A DNA stretch of 64,000 nucleotides from a candidate division KSB3 bacterium (lineage in GTDB: Bacteria > Moduliflexota > Moduliflexia > Moduliflexales > Moduliflexaceae). Below the pieces are notes generated by a model, which worked only from the letters and a program-made list of their open reading frames with translations, did not search any database and was not told where the DNA came from. Shown here piece by piece: positions 26,206 to 35,992 of the stretch. Where the stretch lies: the NCBI GenBank assembly GCA_002748425.1, contig PDSJ01000027.1, forward strand, positions 1-64,000. Direction: 5' to 3'. Position 1 is the stretch's first letter, and each line of letters opens with the position of its first letter. Both the position numbers and the translations under genes were made by a program.

Positions 26206-26585
26206 ATCTTCCTCCTGTTATGTCGTGTCTGCGAGATTCGGAACGCATGTGAGCTTATGCCGGGAATGTGTGTCCTTGTCCGCTCTCGAAGAGGCTGCGG
26301 TGATACAAGCGATTGGCTGACGGTGTATCACTTTCCGGCAAAAAAAAATCCCCTCACTCATAAAAGAGTAAGGGGATCGAACCCAGCGGGTACGAATTTC
26401 GCGATCCAGTATTCAAACACAACAAGCTGCCTGTTCACGTGCGTTCCTGTTTCCCAGCCTGTTGTGTGTCGTGTCACATTTCTCATTACACAATCCAGTT
26501 AGAAAAATCCGCTCCAGGCTGTCAATAATTTTTGCGGTGATTTTACGATCCTGCATCGAAGGCCCGGCTGCATACTCACGTTTCC
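26206..26585. other. Intergenic region with a minus-strand terminator
   Basis: About 380 nt between the TauE-like gene and the amidohydrolase gene. It contains the intrinsic terminator at 26339-26377 and otherwise no convincing coding frame on either strand. Confidence 0.6.
26339..26377 (-). terminator. Intrinsic terminator after the TauE-like gene
   Basis: On the minus strand, ATCCCCT-T-ACTC, a six-base loop and GAGT-G-AGGGGAT followed by a run of at least eight T. The stem has one mismatch. It ends transcription of the exporter gene and separates it from the amidohydrolase-pyrE unit. Confidence 0.85.
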
Positions 26586-27350
26586 TTAAAAGAGATCGAA
26601 TATTCCCAGATAGCGTGCTGCAGAAAACGTCACCACCACGATGAGCAGCCAGCGGACGAATACAGCGCCTCGTTTGGATGCTTCTTTGGTGGCAACCCAG
26701 GCTCCCAGCATATTTCCGATTGCAAGGGTCAGTCCGGTTCCCCACAGAACTTTATCATGGTAAACGAACATCGCTAACGCCGGAATCGTAAATCCCAGAA
26801 CGATAAGTACTTTGATCGCGTTTCCACGCAGCAGATCGTATCCGGCATTCAGGACTAAGCCGGCAAGGAGAAATACTCCTACGCCGACCTGTATAAAACC
26901 TCCGTAGAGCCCGATTCCGAAAAAGATCAGCATCTGTAAAATACCAGGCCTGCTTTCTGCTTCGCCTGTTTTACCCTCCAGCCAACGCTTTGGCTTTATG
27001 AAAAGCACGATCAGAACCAGAAGCATCGCGATGCCTACTGCAATCCGAAGTGTGTCTTTATCGATTGTGCCGGCAAAAAAGGCCCCTGCCACGGCTCCGA
27101 TGACGGCAGGAAGCGTCAGCCGCAGACCATTATGCCATTCGAGTTTTTTCTGTTGGTGAAAGCCCGCGACTGCAACGGCATTCTGTAACAGAATGCCGAT
27201 TCGATTCGTGCCGTTTGCGACATCAAGGGGAATTCCGAGGGCATTCAGCAGGGCCAGCGAAACCGCGGAACCGCTCCCGGCGAGCGTATTGATAAAGCCT
27301 GTTAAAAACCCTGCACTGATGGTTAAAGGAACCATGTACCATTCGAGCAT
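26586..27350 (-). CDS. Sulfite exporter TauE/SafE family permease
   Basis: Integral membrane protein of 254 residues with about eight hydrophobic segments arranged as two TauE/SafE repeats. Typical segments are GFLTGFINTLAGSGSAVSLA near the N-terminus, GIPLDVANGTNRIGILLQN, LPAVIGAVAGAFFAG and the repeated GIGLYGGFIQVGVGVFLLAG plus GNMLGAWVATKEASKRG. Family members export sulfite, sulfoacetate or other organic anions, or act as importers. The ATG at 27350 with AGGAGG upstream is preferred over the longer frame starting at 27407. Its substrate is not predicted by context. Confidence 0.88.
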   Translation of the reverse strand: MLEWYMVPLTISAGFLTGFINTLAGSGSAVSLALLNALGIPLDVANGTNRIGILLQNAVAVAGFHQQKKLEWHNGLRLTLPAVIGAVAGAFFAGTIDKDTLRIAVGIAMLLVLIVLFIKPKRWLEGKTGEAESRPGILQMLIFFGIGLYGGFIQVGVGVFLLAGLVLNAGYDLLRGNAIKVLIVLGFTIPALAMFVYHDKVLWGTGLTLAIGNMLGAWVATKEASKRGAVFVRWLLIVVVTFSAARYLGIFDLF

Positions 27351-27699
27351 CTTCTCTTCCTCCTGTGTGCGATGACACCGCAGTTGTTGATATTTCTTCG
27401 CAGTCACAGAAATTAATTTTTTATGACACGTCTATAGCGTTTCGGGCAATCGCGATATGTGAGCCTGCAAGAGAGATTGCAGCACATAACAGAATGGCAT
27501 CGCATAGAACATGTCAACAAAAATGCTGAGTGTGTTTGCTCAATGTATTTTTTTTAAGCCCATCCTTGACAACAAATTCCGGACGTGGCTGATAGAGTCT
27601 GGCAGGCGGTTCTATGCTGTAAGAGGATGCCGACAGGCAACAAAACTGACGTTGTGCCTTCATGTCTGTGAGCACGATGCGACGAGAGAGGAGCTGAGT
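27351..27699. other. Intergenic region between divergent genes
   Basis: About 350 nt between the TauE-like gene and guaB. A TTGACA box at 27566-27571 faces guaB with only a weak -10 (around 27590-27595). No coding frame looks genuine; the guaB frame stays open through it without family similarity. Confidence 0.5.
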
Positions 27700-29196
27700 A
27701 TGGACGATCGAGATGGATTTTCGGCACAAAAATTATTTGATTCGACCTTTGGTCTGGCGTATAATGATTTTATTATCTTACCCGGTTATATAGAGTTCTT
27801 ACCTGATGATGTGGCCCTTGATACACAGCTTAGCAGACATATCACGCTCAGGAAACCGTTGGTCTCAAGTCCTATGGACACCGTGACAGAAGCGAAAATG
27901 GCGATCACGCTGGCGCTGCTGGGGGGGATCGGGATTATCCACTACAATAACAGCATCGAAGAACAAGTGGCAGAAGTCAGAAAGGTAAAACGTTACGAAA
28001 ACGGTTTTATTATGGAGCCGATTGTGCTTTCCCCGGGTCATACGATCGCTGATATCGACCGTATCAAGGAACAATACAATTTTTCCGGGATCCCGATTAC
28101 AGAAGACGGCAGACTTCAGTCAAAACTGCTGGGCATCGTGACAAATCGTGATATTGACTTTGAACAGGATCGCAGCCGAAAGCTGGCCGAAGTCATGACA
28201 TCGGACGTCGTGACTGCGGAAGAAGGGCTTTCACTGCTGGATGCGAATAAAATCTTGCGGACTTCGAAAAAGGGCAAGCTGCCGATTGTCGACGCCGACG
28301 ATAACCTGGTCGCGTTGATGAGCCGTAACGATCTGTTGACCAATAAGGAATTCCCGATGGCATCGAAAGATGCAGGCAAGCAGTTACGGGTGGGCGCGGC
28401 GCTCTCCACACATGATGCTGATAAAGAGCGCTTGAAGGGCTTGGCCGACGCCGGAGTTGATGTCGTGGTCGTGGATTCGGCTCAGGGAAATTCTATCTAT
28501 GAAATCGCAATGATCCAATACATCAAGAAGACCTACCCTGACATAGACGTGATCGGCGGTAACGTCGTCACTGAAGAGCAGTGTGAAAAGCTGCTCAACG
28601 CTGGAGCCGATGCGTTGCGTATCGGCATGGGCCCTGGATCGATTTGTACGACACAGACGACGATGGCCTGCGGACGTTCTCAGGCCACGGCAGTGTATCG
28701 CTGTGCGAAGTATGCCAGAAAATTTGGCGTTCCGGTAATCGCCGACGGGGGTATCGCAAACATCGGACATATTGCAAAGGCGCTGGCAATTGGCGCTTCG
28801 ACAACAATGATGGGGTCGATGTTTGCCGGAACTGAAGAAGCCCCCGGCGAGTATTTCTACGAAGGCGGTGTGCGTCAAAAACGCTATCGGGGCATGGCCT
28901 CGCAGGAAGCCCTGCAACGAGGCGGAGGAAAACGGTATTTCTCTGAAGACGAGACGATCAAAGTGGCCCAGGGAGTTAGCGGCAGTGTTGTTGACAAAGG
29001 CTCGCTTTTCAATTATGTGCCTTACCTTATTCAGGGCTTAAAGCATGCGTTCCAGGATATGGGACAGCGCAGCATTCGGGACTTGCACGAAGCCCTGGAT
29101 AGTGGAGCGCTTCGCTTCGAAGGCCGTTCGCTGTCGGCTCAAATTGAAGGAGGAGTGCATGATATGTATTCTTACAAGCAGCCGACGTATATGTGA
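27700..29196 (+). CDS. guaB: IMP dehydrogenase
   Basis: Rate-limiting enzyme of GMP synthesis, oxidising IMP to XMP with NAD; 498 residues. It contains the N-terminal [29 protein letters not shown], two CBS domains (about residues 100-220) including SGIPITEDG and [20 protein letters not shown], then [13 protein letters not shown], the active-site loop [13 protein letters not shown] with the catalytic Cys, [20 protein letters not shown], and [14 protein letters not shown], followed by the Arg-Tyr flap region [10 protein letters not shown]. The frame is open 63 codons upstream, but the ATG at 27700 after GAGAGGAG gives the standard start. A terminator follows the gene. Confidence 0.97.
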   Translation: MDDRDGFSAQKLFDSTFGLAYNDFIILPGYIEFLPDDVALDTQLSRHITLRKPLVSSPMDTVTEAKMAITLALLGGIGIIHYNNSIEEQVAEVRKVKRYENGFIMEPIVLSPGHTIADIDRIKEQYNFSGIPITEDGRLQSKLLGIVTNRDIDFEQDRSRKLAEVMTSDVVTAEEGLSLLDANKILRTSKKGKLPIVDADDNLVALMSRNDLLTNKEFPMASKDAGKQLRVGAALSTHDADKERLKGLADAGVDVVVVDSAQGNSIYEIAMIQYIKKTYPDIDVIGGNVVTEEQCEKLLNAGADALRIGMGPGSICTTQTTMACGRSQATAVYRCAKYARKFGVPVIADGGIANIGHIAKALAIGASTTMMGSMFAGTEEAPGEYFYEGGVRQKRYRGMASQEALQRGGGKRYFSEDETIKVAQGVSGSVVDKGSLFNYVPYLIQGLKHAFQDMGQRSIRDLHEALDSGALRFEGRSLSAQIEGGVHDMYSYKQPTYM

Positions 29197-29199
29197 GTG

Positions 29200-29229
29200 C
29201 TGGGGAGGGACGGAGCCATCCCCAGTTTT
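29200..29229 (+). terminator. Intrinsic terminator after guaB
   Basis: CTGGGGA (29200-29206) and TCCCCAG (29219-29225) form a 7-bp GC-rich stem with a 12-nt loop followed by TTTT. Confidence 0.7.
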
Positions 29230-29384
29230 CAGAGCTTCCAGAAGCTTCCCATCTTTCCAGGATGCGTCAGTTCATCAGCTCCAAAAACAAACTTGACTGT
29301 ATTGACGATTTCTGTACCTATGAGAGGCTGCGCATAACAGGGTTTGCGATCGGGCACTGACAACCAGGTATCGACGGAGGAATC

Positions 29385-30164
29385 ATGAGCGAGAAATATA
29401 GCTTAGAAAGGATGTTTGATATTTCCGGTCAGGTGGCGATTGTGACTGGAGCGTCACGGGGCATCGGCCGTGAAATTGCGCTGGGCTTGGCATCGATAGG
29501 AGTCAAGGTTGCTCTCGTGAGTGTGAGTGCGATGCACCTTTTCAAAACAGTAAGTGACTTTCAGGGAAAAGGTTATGATGCGATCGGCATTCCAGCAGAC
29601 ACCACCAGGAAAGAGAGTCTCAAGATGATGACCGAACAGGTTCTCGATCGTTTTGGGCAGATCGATATCCTTGTGAATTGTGCCGGCGTGTCGCATCTTG
29701 AGCAAGCGGTAAATTTTGAGGAGGCTATGTGGGAATGGGTGATGGAGGTCAACTTAAAAGGAACCTTTCTTACCTGTCAGGCGGTCGGACAGCATATGAT
29801 TCGACGGCAGCGGGGTCGAATCGTAAACATCTCCTCGGTTTTTGGCCTGATCGGACGGCCTTTAGATATTGCGTATGCACCCAGTAAGGCTGCAGTGAAT
29901 GAGTTGACTCGTTCGCTGGCTGTTGAATGGGCGACAAATAAGGTCAACGTCAATGCAGTGGCCCCAATGTTTACAAAAGATGATGTTGCACGCGGCCGGC
30001 TGGGGCCTCCGGAGACCCTGCGGGATGTCATTCGGCGGATCCCGAAAAGGACTTTGTGTGAAAAACGTTGGATTGTCGGGCCAGTTCTCTTTCTCTGTTC
30101 GCCCTCTGCGGAGTTTATCACCGGACATGTTTTGTATGTCGATGGCGGCCGCTCGATCAGCTGA
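29385..30164 (+). CDS. SDR-family oxidoreductase
   Basis: Short-chain dehydrogenase/reductase, 259 residues. It has the classical cofactor motif VAIVTGASRGIGREIALGL, NCAGVS, the catalytic tetrad Asn-Ser-Tyr-Lys region in VNISSVFGLIGRPLDIAYAP and SKAAVNELTRSLAVEWA, and a C-terminal ITGHVLYVDGG. Note IAYAPSKAA: the catalytic Tyr-x-x-x-Lys is present. The pattern is close to gluconate 5-dehydrogenase-like enzymes, but SDR specificities are hard to call. An ACGGAGGA ribosome site lies before the ATG. The gene is convergent with coaX, 23 nt away. Confidence 0.9.
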   Translation: MSEKYSLERMFDISGQVAIVTGASRGIGREIALGLASIGVKVALVSVSAMHLFKTVSDFQGKGYDAIGIPADTTRKESLKMMTEQVLDRFGQIDILVNCAGVSHLEQAVNFEEAMWEWVMEVNLKGTFLTCQAVGQHMIRRQRGRIVNISSVFGLIGRPLDIAYAPSKAAVNELTRSLAVEWATNKVNVNAVAPMFTKDDVARGRLGPPETLRDVIRRIPKRTLCEKRWIVGPVLFLCSPSAEFITGHVLYVDGGRSIS

Positions 30165-30187
30165 AAAATAGCGAAGCGTGATCCCTG

Positions 30188-30976
30188 TCAGTCTCCGGCT
30201 GTTGCGTTTATATTCTCTGCATGATGCAGAAAGTAGAGAATTCCCTTTAAGGTCAAATCCGGATCGTAGATTGTAAACAGGTCGGAACTCTTTTGCAGAA
30301 ATTGTCCAATTCCGCCTGTTGTGACGAGGCGATAGTCACAGCCTGTTTCCTGCTTAATTTCTTCGATCAGTTGCTTAATTCCCAGAATCGAGATTTTAAG
30401 AATGCCGATTTGAATATTATCGATTGTGTTCGTGCCTACGGAATGCGTGGGAATTTCCAATGCGACCTGCGGCAGTTGAGCGGTGTTGGAAAAGAGCGCA
30501 AGCATTGATGTGCGAAAACCCGGCAGAATGGCACCTCCGTAAAAATCCCCTCCCCGAATGACGTCGATTGTGATTGCTGTTCCGAAATCGATCGCAATGC
30601 TGTTCTTGCCGTAAATTTTTTGGGCCGCAAAGACGTTGGCCAGACGATCGGCCCCGATCTCCTGTGGATGATCCACCTGATAGGCAATGCCGAACACGCG
30701 TAGATCCGGAGTGACAAAGCAGGGGAGATGGTGAAAATACTTTGTCCCGAGTTTGCTGAAAATATAGTTCACCGAAGGCACGACAGAGGCAATGCCGATC
30801 GCATCGATATCCGTCGTTTGAATGCCCGCAACCTGGAACAGAGTGTAAAGTTCCGCGAACAATTCATCTTCTGACGCAAAACTGTTACTCCCGATACGCC
30901 AGATTTTGAAACGCATGTCCCCCAGATGCAGGCCGACAACCGTGTGTGTATTCCCAATATCAAATAACAGTTCCAT
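30188..30976 (-). CDS. coaX: Type III pantothenate kinase
   Basis: First enzyme of CoA synthesis in many bacteria, 262 residues. Type III marks are MELLFDIGNTHTVVGLHLGD (phosphate-binding acidic motif), QEIGADRLANVFAA, SIAIDFGTAITIDVIRGGDF and GGAILPGFRTSMLALFSNTA, and LVTTGGIGQFL near the C-terminus. The frame extends 49 codons upstream, but the ATG at 30976 is the universal start of the family. It needs a monovalent cation and is not feedback-inhibited by CoA in studied members. Together with coaD in the window it covers two CoA steps, although they are not in one operon. Confidence 0.95.
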   Translation of the reverse strand: MELLFDIGNTHTVVGLHLGDMRFKIWRIGSNSFASEDELFAELYTLFQVAGIQTTDIDAIGIASVVPSVNYIFSKLGTKYFHHLPCFVTPDLRVFGIAYQVDHPQEIGADRLANVFAAQKIYGKNSIAIDFGTAITIDVIRGGDFYGGAILPGFRTSMLALFSNTAQLPQVALEIPTHSVGTNTIDNIQIGILKISILGIKQLIEEIKQETGCDYRLVTTGGIGQFLQKSSDLFTIYDPDLTLKGILYFLHHAENINATAGD

Positions 30977-31561
30977 GCTCTTTTTACTGTAGCCGTCTTC
31001 CAGAAGTGGCTTAACAGGTGTTAGATAGCTCGTTAGGCGTGATAGTCTCAGCGCTGCTTCATGTGTCGGAATGCACAATCTTTTTGTGGTGAATGAATCG
31101 TTGTCAAGGAGTTTTTGCGCCAAATATGTCGAAATGTCATTGCCCGGCTGGTAATGTTCTCAGGCCGCTAGCGTCTCTGGGTGGAAGGCCATCTCGCAGC
31201 CCGACTTATAAAAAACTTGACATGAATGGGACCTTATTTCATACAATATGTCATATTCCCCATTATGTGATGCTCAATTTCTGCGATAGGGCGAAGGCTG
31301 AGACGTTCTCGAACGAGCTGAGAATGAATGAGCCTTTCTTCTTCTGGTGGACGGCTATGCTATCCCGCCGAGGCGACGATGATCCCGGTACTGGAAAAAA
31401 TGGGGATCAGAATTTGTGACCTTTGTTATGATGCGCGCAATTGCTGTCTGGCGTCCTGAGCGGCACGATGAAGCAACAGAACGTGTAAAAACAGTCATAC
31501 GTGAAACTCCTGGCGTGTACTGCACGCTTGTTGAGTCGTGTGTATTGTCGTGAAACTGAAT
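30977..31561. other. Intergenic region between divergent coaX and the TPR gene
   Basis: About 585 nt. It contains a TTGACA box facing coaX (31107-31102) and one facing the TPR gene at 31217-31222 with TACAAT 19 nt on. A 41-codon frame at 31428-31553 has no ribosome site. No known RNA element is recognised. Confidence 0.5.
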
Positions 31562-34500
31562 ATGATGAGAATTGTAGAAAGATTTTCGGCACATGTCGTG
31601 AAAAGCTTTTTGATCGTGGGTGTTCTCGTGTGCTTGTCGCCGACTGCGGAAGCCCAACGTGAACTTGAGGGCTATAATTTTGCCTTCAATCTCTTTCGAG
31701 ACGGAATGTATGAGCTTGCCCTGGATGAGTTGGATAAATTTATCCGTGATTATCCTCAAAGCGTGAAGCTGCCAGACGCCTTATTGTATAAAGGAATTTC
31801 ACTCCAGAAGCTTGGACGCTATGATGAGGCAGTTTATCATCTGGAGAGTTTGCTGGCCCAATATCCGAACGGACTGCTGGTCGATGACGCCCTCTACTAT
31901 CTTGGGGAAATCTATTTGCAGCAGAGCGAGCCGCAAAAGGCTATGAATGTCTTGAATCAGCTGACTTCGCAATACCTGGACAGCGTCTATCTGCTCCCGG
32001 CGATCGAAGTGATTGGAGATATTTTTGTGCATAACGGAGATTTTTCTTCGGCAATTCAGTCATATTTGTTTGTGCTGGAGAATCCTGGCTTTCAGGGGGA
32101 TCGTGTAGACGTCGTGTTAAAGCTGGGCAAGGCTTATCGTGAGGATGAACAGTACAAAAAAACGATCGAAACGTATGAAAACGCGCTTGATGAGTTTAAA
32201 GGCAGTTCGCGTGAGGCTGAAATTAAAATGGACCTTGCCGGCACCTATTATCAGATGGGAAATTATCTGACGGCAAACAAGCAGTTTCAAGCGATATACA
32301 AGCAAGAAAGTAAGAGCGGTTTTGGAGCAGAAGCCTTGTACTGGTTCGGGATGTCTTATCTGAAACTGGGAAAGTTTAAAGATGCCAGGAAAGTGTTCAA
32401 TACTGTGCTGAAGCGTTACCCTGACACAAAACAATCTCACCAGGCACGAATTGGCATCGCGATGAGCTATTATTATACTGAGAAGTATGCGAAAGCAATC
32501 GATCTCTACTCCCAGCTTTTACCAGGCTTGAGTGACGAAGAGCTGCGCCGGGAAGTGACGTGTCAAATCATTTGGTCGTATGCCCGTATGGGCGATTTGC
32601 GGGAGGCCGCTCGCATGGCAACAACGTCCGTGGAAGAAGCTCCTGCCGAGAATCAGGCGGAGGAGTTGTATCAGAAGGGAGAGATTCTTTTCCTGACTCA
32701 GGACTACCCGGAAGCCCTGAACGTCTTTCAACATCTTCTCAAGAGTTTTCCGAAATACGCGTTGCTGGATAAAGTCCATTATCGAATAGGTGAGTGCTAT
32801 CTGCACGTGAATACCCCTCGAAAGGCCGTTGAGGTGTTTTCCAGCCTTGAAAAAAATTTTCCGCGCAGTTCATTTGCACCATTTGCCAAATTTCACAGTG
32901 CTGAATATGTCTTCAATCAGCAGAATTTTGAACTCGCCTCAAAAGCCTTTTATGAATTTATTATCGAGTATCCCGAACATCCTCTGGCAGCCGATGCACA
33001 ATTCCGTATCGCAGAGGCGATGTTCGAGCAAAAGCGCTTGCAGCAGGCGGCAACGGAATTCCAAAAAGTGATTGAACTCTATCCTGCCAGTCAAAGACTG
33101 GATGAGGCCTATTTTAAAATGGCGCAGTCTCTTGAGGCCCTCGAACGTATTGACGAAGTGTTGGCTGCCTGTCAGCAGCTCGTCACACAATTCCCTGAAA
33201 GTGCGTATGCTGATGATGCACTGTTGCTGGCTGGGGAATCGTTTTTTAAGTTCGGCGATTATGATAATGCGATCCTCGGGCTTTCCAGAATCGGAGCAGA
33301 ATACCCGAACAGTCCTTTGAAAGCTAAAGCTGCAATGCTGATCGGGCGATCGTATTATTTGCAGCAACAGTATGCCGATGGATTTGAGGCGTTCCGGAAA
33401 ATTATCAATGAGTATCAAGATGGTGATTTTGGCCGGGACGCATTGTTCCAACTGGCCTGGGGCAGCTATATGTTGCAGCGTTTTGATCGCTCAAATGAGT
33501 TATTCCAAAAAATTATTGACTATTATCCCGGCACTGAAACTGCCCAGTACGCAAGGTTCTGGAAAGGAATTATTTACAGCAGGCAAGGTCAACACAGGAT
33601 GGCTGCTACAGAGTTTGACAGCTATTTAAATGAATACCCTGACGATCCCGCACTCTATCAGGAAGCATTATGGCTGTGTGCCGAAGCCTTTTCGGCCTCA
33701 AGAAATTTCAACCGGGCCAAAACCGTGTATGAACGTCTTTTAGAACAATTTCCGGAAAGTCCCCATGCTGACGCAGCAAAGTCGCGCGTCCGGGAAGCGT
33801 ATTATCAGGCCGGGAACTATGAAGCGGTCCTGCAAACCTATGATGATTTGATGGCTTGCGATCCAGGCACGTTTTCCGAGGCAAAAAATCTTTTGAACCA
33901 GGGCAAAATGCTTTTATTGGAAGAAAAATATCAGGATGCCCGTAAAGCCTTAAAAAACTTTATCAGAAAATATCCTGAGAGCCAGCATATTGAGGAGGCC
34001 TACGTCTTGTTGGGGAATGCGTATTATCGCAATAATCGCATGAAAGAGGCGATTACGCAGTATGAAACACTTTTAGCCGGCTTTCCCGGCTCAAAATTTG
34101 CTCCTCAGGTTCAGTTCAAAATCGGGGATGCGTTTTTTCGCTTGAAACGTTATAAAGATGCGTTACACGCCTTTAAACGAGTGCTCACAGGCTATAGCGA
34201 CCGTGAATATGCGGCTCAGGCACAATATTCCATCGGGAGCTGTTATAAGGAACTTGACGATCTGGATCATGCAGTGGCAAGCTATCTGGGGGTGATCAAT
34301 GATTTCCCGGATGTCAGCAGCGTAGACGTCCAGAAATTAAGCATCGGCATCTTCTTTCAGGATATCCGCATGTACGATCTGGCGATGAAATCTTTTACGC
34401 AAGTGGAAAAGTTTACAGAAGACCCTGAAATTAAACTGGAAGCTCAATACTACATTGCTGAGACCCTCTATGATTCCGGAGATTTTCAGCAGGCGATACT

Positions 34501-34717
34501 GGAATTCCTGAAGGTGACGTATATGGGTTTCTCGCCTAAAAACATCTGGGTGGCAACGGCTCGTTTCAGAATCGCAGAGATCTATGAATCGCTTGGCGAA
34601 GGGGACAAGGCGCTGAAAATTTACAAGAGTCTTTATGAACTTTTCGGTGGAGGAGACAGGCGCGGTCAGCAAGCCAGAGAACGAATGGAGAGCATTCGAA
34701 GAGAACGCAGAAATTAA
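31562..34717 (+). CDS. Secreted tetratricopeptide-repeat protein
   Basis: Very long TPR protein of about 1,051 residues. It opens with a signal peptide: a basic N-terminus, the hydrophobic SFLIVGVLVCL and a cleavage site after AEA, giving a mature start QRELEGYNFAFNLF. Nearly the whole chain is TPR or Sel1-like helical repeats of 33-38 residues in the YbgF/CpoB/BamD style, for example DEAVYHLESLLAQYPNGLLV, ALNVFQHLLKSFPKYALLDK, FQKVIELYPAS and EAITQYETLLAGFPGSKFAP. I count roughly 25 repeats. The role is presumably scaffolding in the periplasm or of an envelope complex; no catalytic domain is visible. Start is the first of two adjacent ATGs at 31562. Confidence 0.88.
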   Translation: MMRIVERFSAHVVKSFLIVGVLVCLSPTAEAQRELEGYNFAFNLFRDGMYELALDELDKFIRDYPQSVKLPDALLYKGISLQKLGRYDEAVYHLESLLAQYPNGLLVDDALYYLGEIYLQQSEPQKAMNVLNQLTSQYLDSVYLLPAIEVIGDIFVHNGDFSSAIQSYLFVLENPGFQGDRVDVVLKLGKAYREDEQYKKTIETYENALDEFKGSSREAEIKMDLAGTYYQMGNYLTANKQFQAIYKQESKSGFGAEALYWFGMSYLKLGKFKDARKVFNTVLKRYPDTKQSHQARIGIAMSYYYTEKYAKAIDLYSQLLPGLSDEELRREVTCQIIWSYARMGDLREAARMATTSVEEAPAENQAEELYQKGEILFLTQDYPEALNVFQHLLKSFPKYALLDKVHYRIGECYLHVNTPRKAVEVFSSLEKNFPRSSFAPFAKFHSAEYVFNQQNFELASKAFYEFIIEYPEHPLAADAQFRIAEAMFEQKRLQQAATEFQKVIELYPASQRLDEAYFKMAQSLEALERIDEVLAACQQLVTQFPESAYADDALLLAGESFFKFGDYDNAILGLSRIGAEYPNSPLKAKAAMLIGRSYYLQQQYADGFEAFRKIINEYQDGDFGRDALFQLAWGSYMLQRFDRSNELFQKIIDYYPGTETAQYARFWKGIIYSRQGQHRMAATEFDSYLNEYPDDPALYQEALWLCAEAFSASRNFNRAKTVYERLLEQFPESPHADAAKSRVREAYYQAGNYEAVLQTYDDLMACDPGTFSEAKNLLNQGKMLLLEEKYQDARKALKNFIRKYPESQHIEEAYVLLGNAYYRNNRMKEAITQYETLLAGFPGSKFAPQVQFKIGDAFFRLKRYKDALHAFKRVLTGYSDREYAAQAQYSIGSCYKELDDLDHAVASYLGVINDFPDVSSVDVQKLSIGIFFQDIRMYDLAMKSFTQVEKFTEDPEIKLEAQYYIAETLYDSGDFQQAILEFLKVTYMGFSPKNIWVATARFRIAEIYESLGEGDKALKIYKSLYELFGGGDRRGQQARERMESIRRERRN

Positions 34718-34855
34718 TTGTCTGTTTAGTGCTGAAACCCTGGATGGAAGCTGTGCTGTTGAAGAAGAGAAACCGGGCGATCGGGAAGACCGTCAAATAC
34801 AGGCTTACGTTTTTCAGCATATTTGCGCCATAACTTTTTCAGGATTCTTGAGCAG

Positions 34856-35686
34856 TCAATTGTTTGTAGAGCAGTCCTTCACTTCGGTTGGGTAGAAAAG
34901 CGGAGTCCCGAATCTGTCCTTACCGAATTCTCTGATAAGCGCCTGGCCCTCCGGAGAAGTGATCCAGCCGATGAGCATCATTGCGTTCAAGTAGTTGACG
35001 TGGGGGAATTTTGCCGGGTTAACTGCGATAATTCCATACGGATTAAAGAGGATCGGGTCGCCTTCTGAGACTATTTTTAACCTGATGTTCTCTGAGAAGG
35101 CCAGGAATGTGCCTCGATCGGCCAGGGTGTAGGCCTGTTTTTCGTCAGCAAGCGTTAACACGGCTCCCATGCCCTGTCCAACGTCCATATACCATTTTCC
35201 TTCAGGAAGAATACCAGCTTTTTGCCAGAGGATTTTTTCTTTTTTATGCGTTCCTGATTCGTCGCCGCGTGAGACAAAACCAGCTTGGTGCTCAGCAATT
35301 TTCCGCAGAGCTTCTGCCGCGTTTAGTGCATCGTGTACGTGAGCCGGGTCGTCCTCTGGACCGAGAATCACAAAGTCATTATACATAACATCGCGACGGT
35401 TGACCCCGTTTCCGTCAGCCACAAATTTATCTTCGGATGGACGAGCGTGAACGAAGACAATATCCACATCACCGTGGGCGCCGAGCGTCAAGGCTTTTCC
35501 GGTTCCTACGGCAATAACATCGACCCTGATGCAGAATCTGTCTTCAAAAGGCGGCAGGAGCGCGTCCAACAAGCCTGAATTCTCGGTGCTTGTGGTGGTT
35601 GCCATCGTGAGATGCTTTTGAGCAAAAGCTCCTGATGCAAAGAATATGGTGAATAATACTACAGGTATGATATATGTTTTCATCAT
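34856..35686 (-). CDS. tupA: Tungstate-type ABC transporter substrate-binding protein
   Basis: Periplasmic oxyanion-binding protein of 276 residues similar to TupA. A signal peptide ends in ASGAFA. The mature protein begins KHLTMATTTSTENSGLLDAL, with the TTTSTxxSGL ligand-binding strand of TupA/WtpA-like proteins, and continues with GTGKALTLGAHGDVDIVFVH, MYNDFVILGPEDDPA and FVSRGDESGTHKKE. No permease or ATPase gene is adjacent, so the rest of the transporter must lie elsewhere. Tungstate fits an anaerobe with tungsten enzymes; molybdate is an alternative ligand that sequence alone cannot exclude. Confidence 0.88.
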   Translation of the reverse strand: MMKTYIIPVVLFTIFFASGAFAQKHLTMATTTSTENSGLLDALLPPFEDRFCIRVDVIAVGTGKALTLGAHGDVDIVFVHARPSEDKFVADGNGVNRRDVMYNDFVILGPEDDPAHVHDALNAAEALRKIAEHQAGFVSRGDESGTHKKEKILWQKAGILPEGKWYMDVGQGMGAVLTLADEKQAYTLADRGTFLAFSENIRLKIVSEGDPILFNPYGIIAVNPAKFPHVNYLNAMMLIGWITSPEGQALIREFGKDRFGTPLFYPTEVKDCSTNN

Positions 35687-35986
35687 GCGGCATCATGTCC
35701 TGAGCTGCTCATGGTTGAGTGCATGAAGACTGAAGGAAGCCTCCACGTGTATTTATGCTGTGATAGTCGTCAGGAAATCATCAGCCTGCTTATAGAACGA
35801 GTGATGTCAAGGAAAAAACGCAATGATATACTCCTGCCGGCCCCTTTGGAGATCAAATTTCCAATGGAGAATTGACTTTTTCTTGACAAGTTCTCAGAAG
35901 CACTTTAGTGTTAGCTCTTAAACCCACGATAGATATGGGAAAATTCAAAATAAATTGTCCTGTTCCAAAGAAGATAATTCTATAAT
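35687..35986. other. Intergenic region between tupA and the omptin locus
   Basis: About 300 nt. It has TTGACA boxes on both strands: one facing tupA near 35806-35811, and one at 35883-35888 facing rightward with a weak -10. A TATAAT at 35981-35986 lies directly before the next ORF and would imply an almost leaderless transcript. No gene is seen. Confidence 0.45.
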
Positions 35987-35992
35987 ATGGGG

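Noticed and set aside
25513..26502. A 329-codon plus-strand frame over the amidohydrolase gene
   Set aside because: It is a shadow of the minus-strand gene, which has metal-binding motifs and an AGGAGG site.
31428..31553. A 41-codon frame before the TPR gene
   Set aside because: Protein-like in part, but no ribosome site, no known family, and it stops just before the TPR start.
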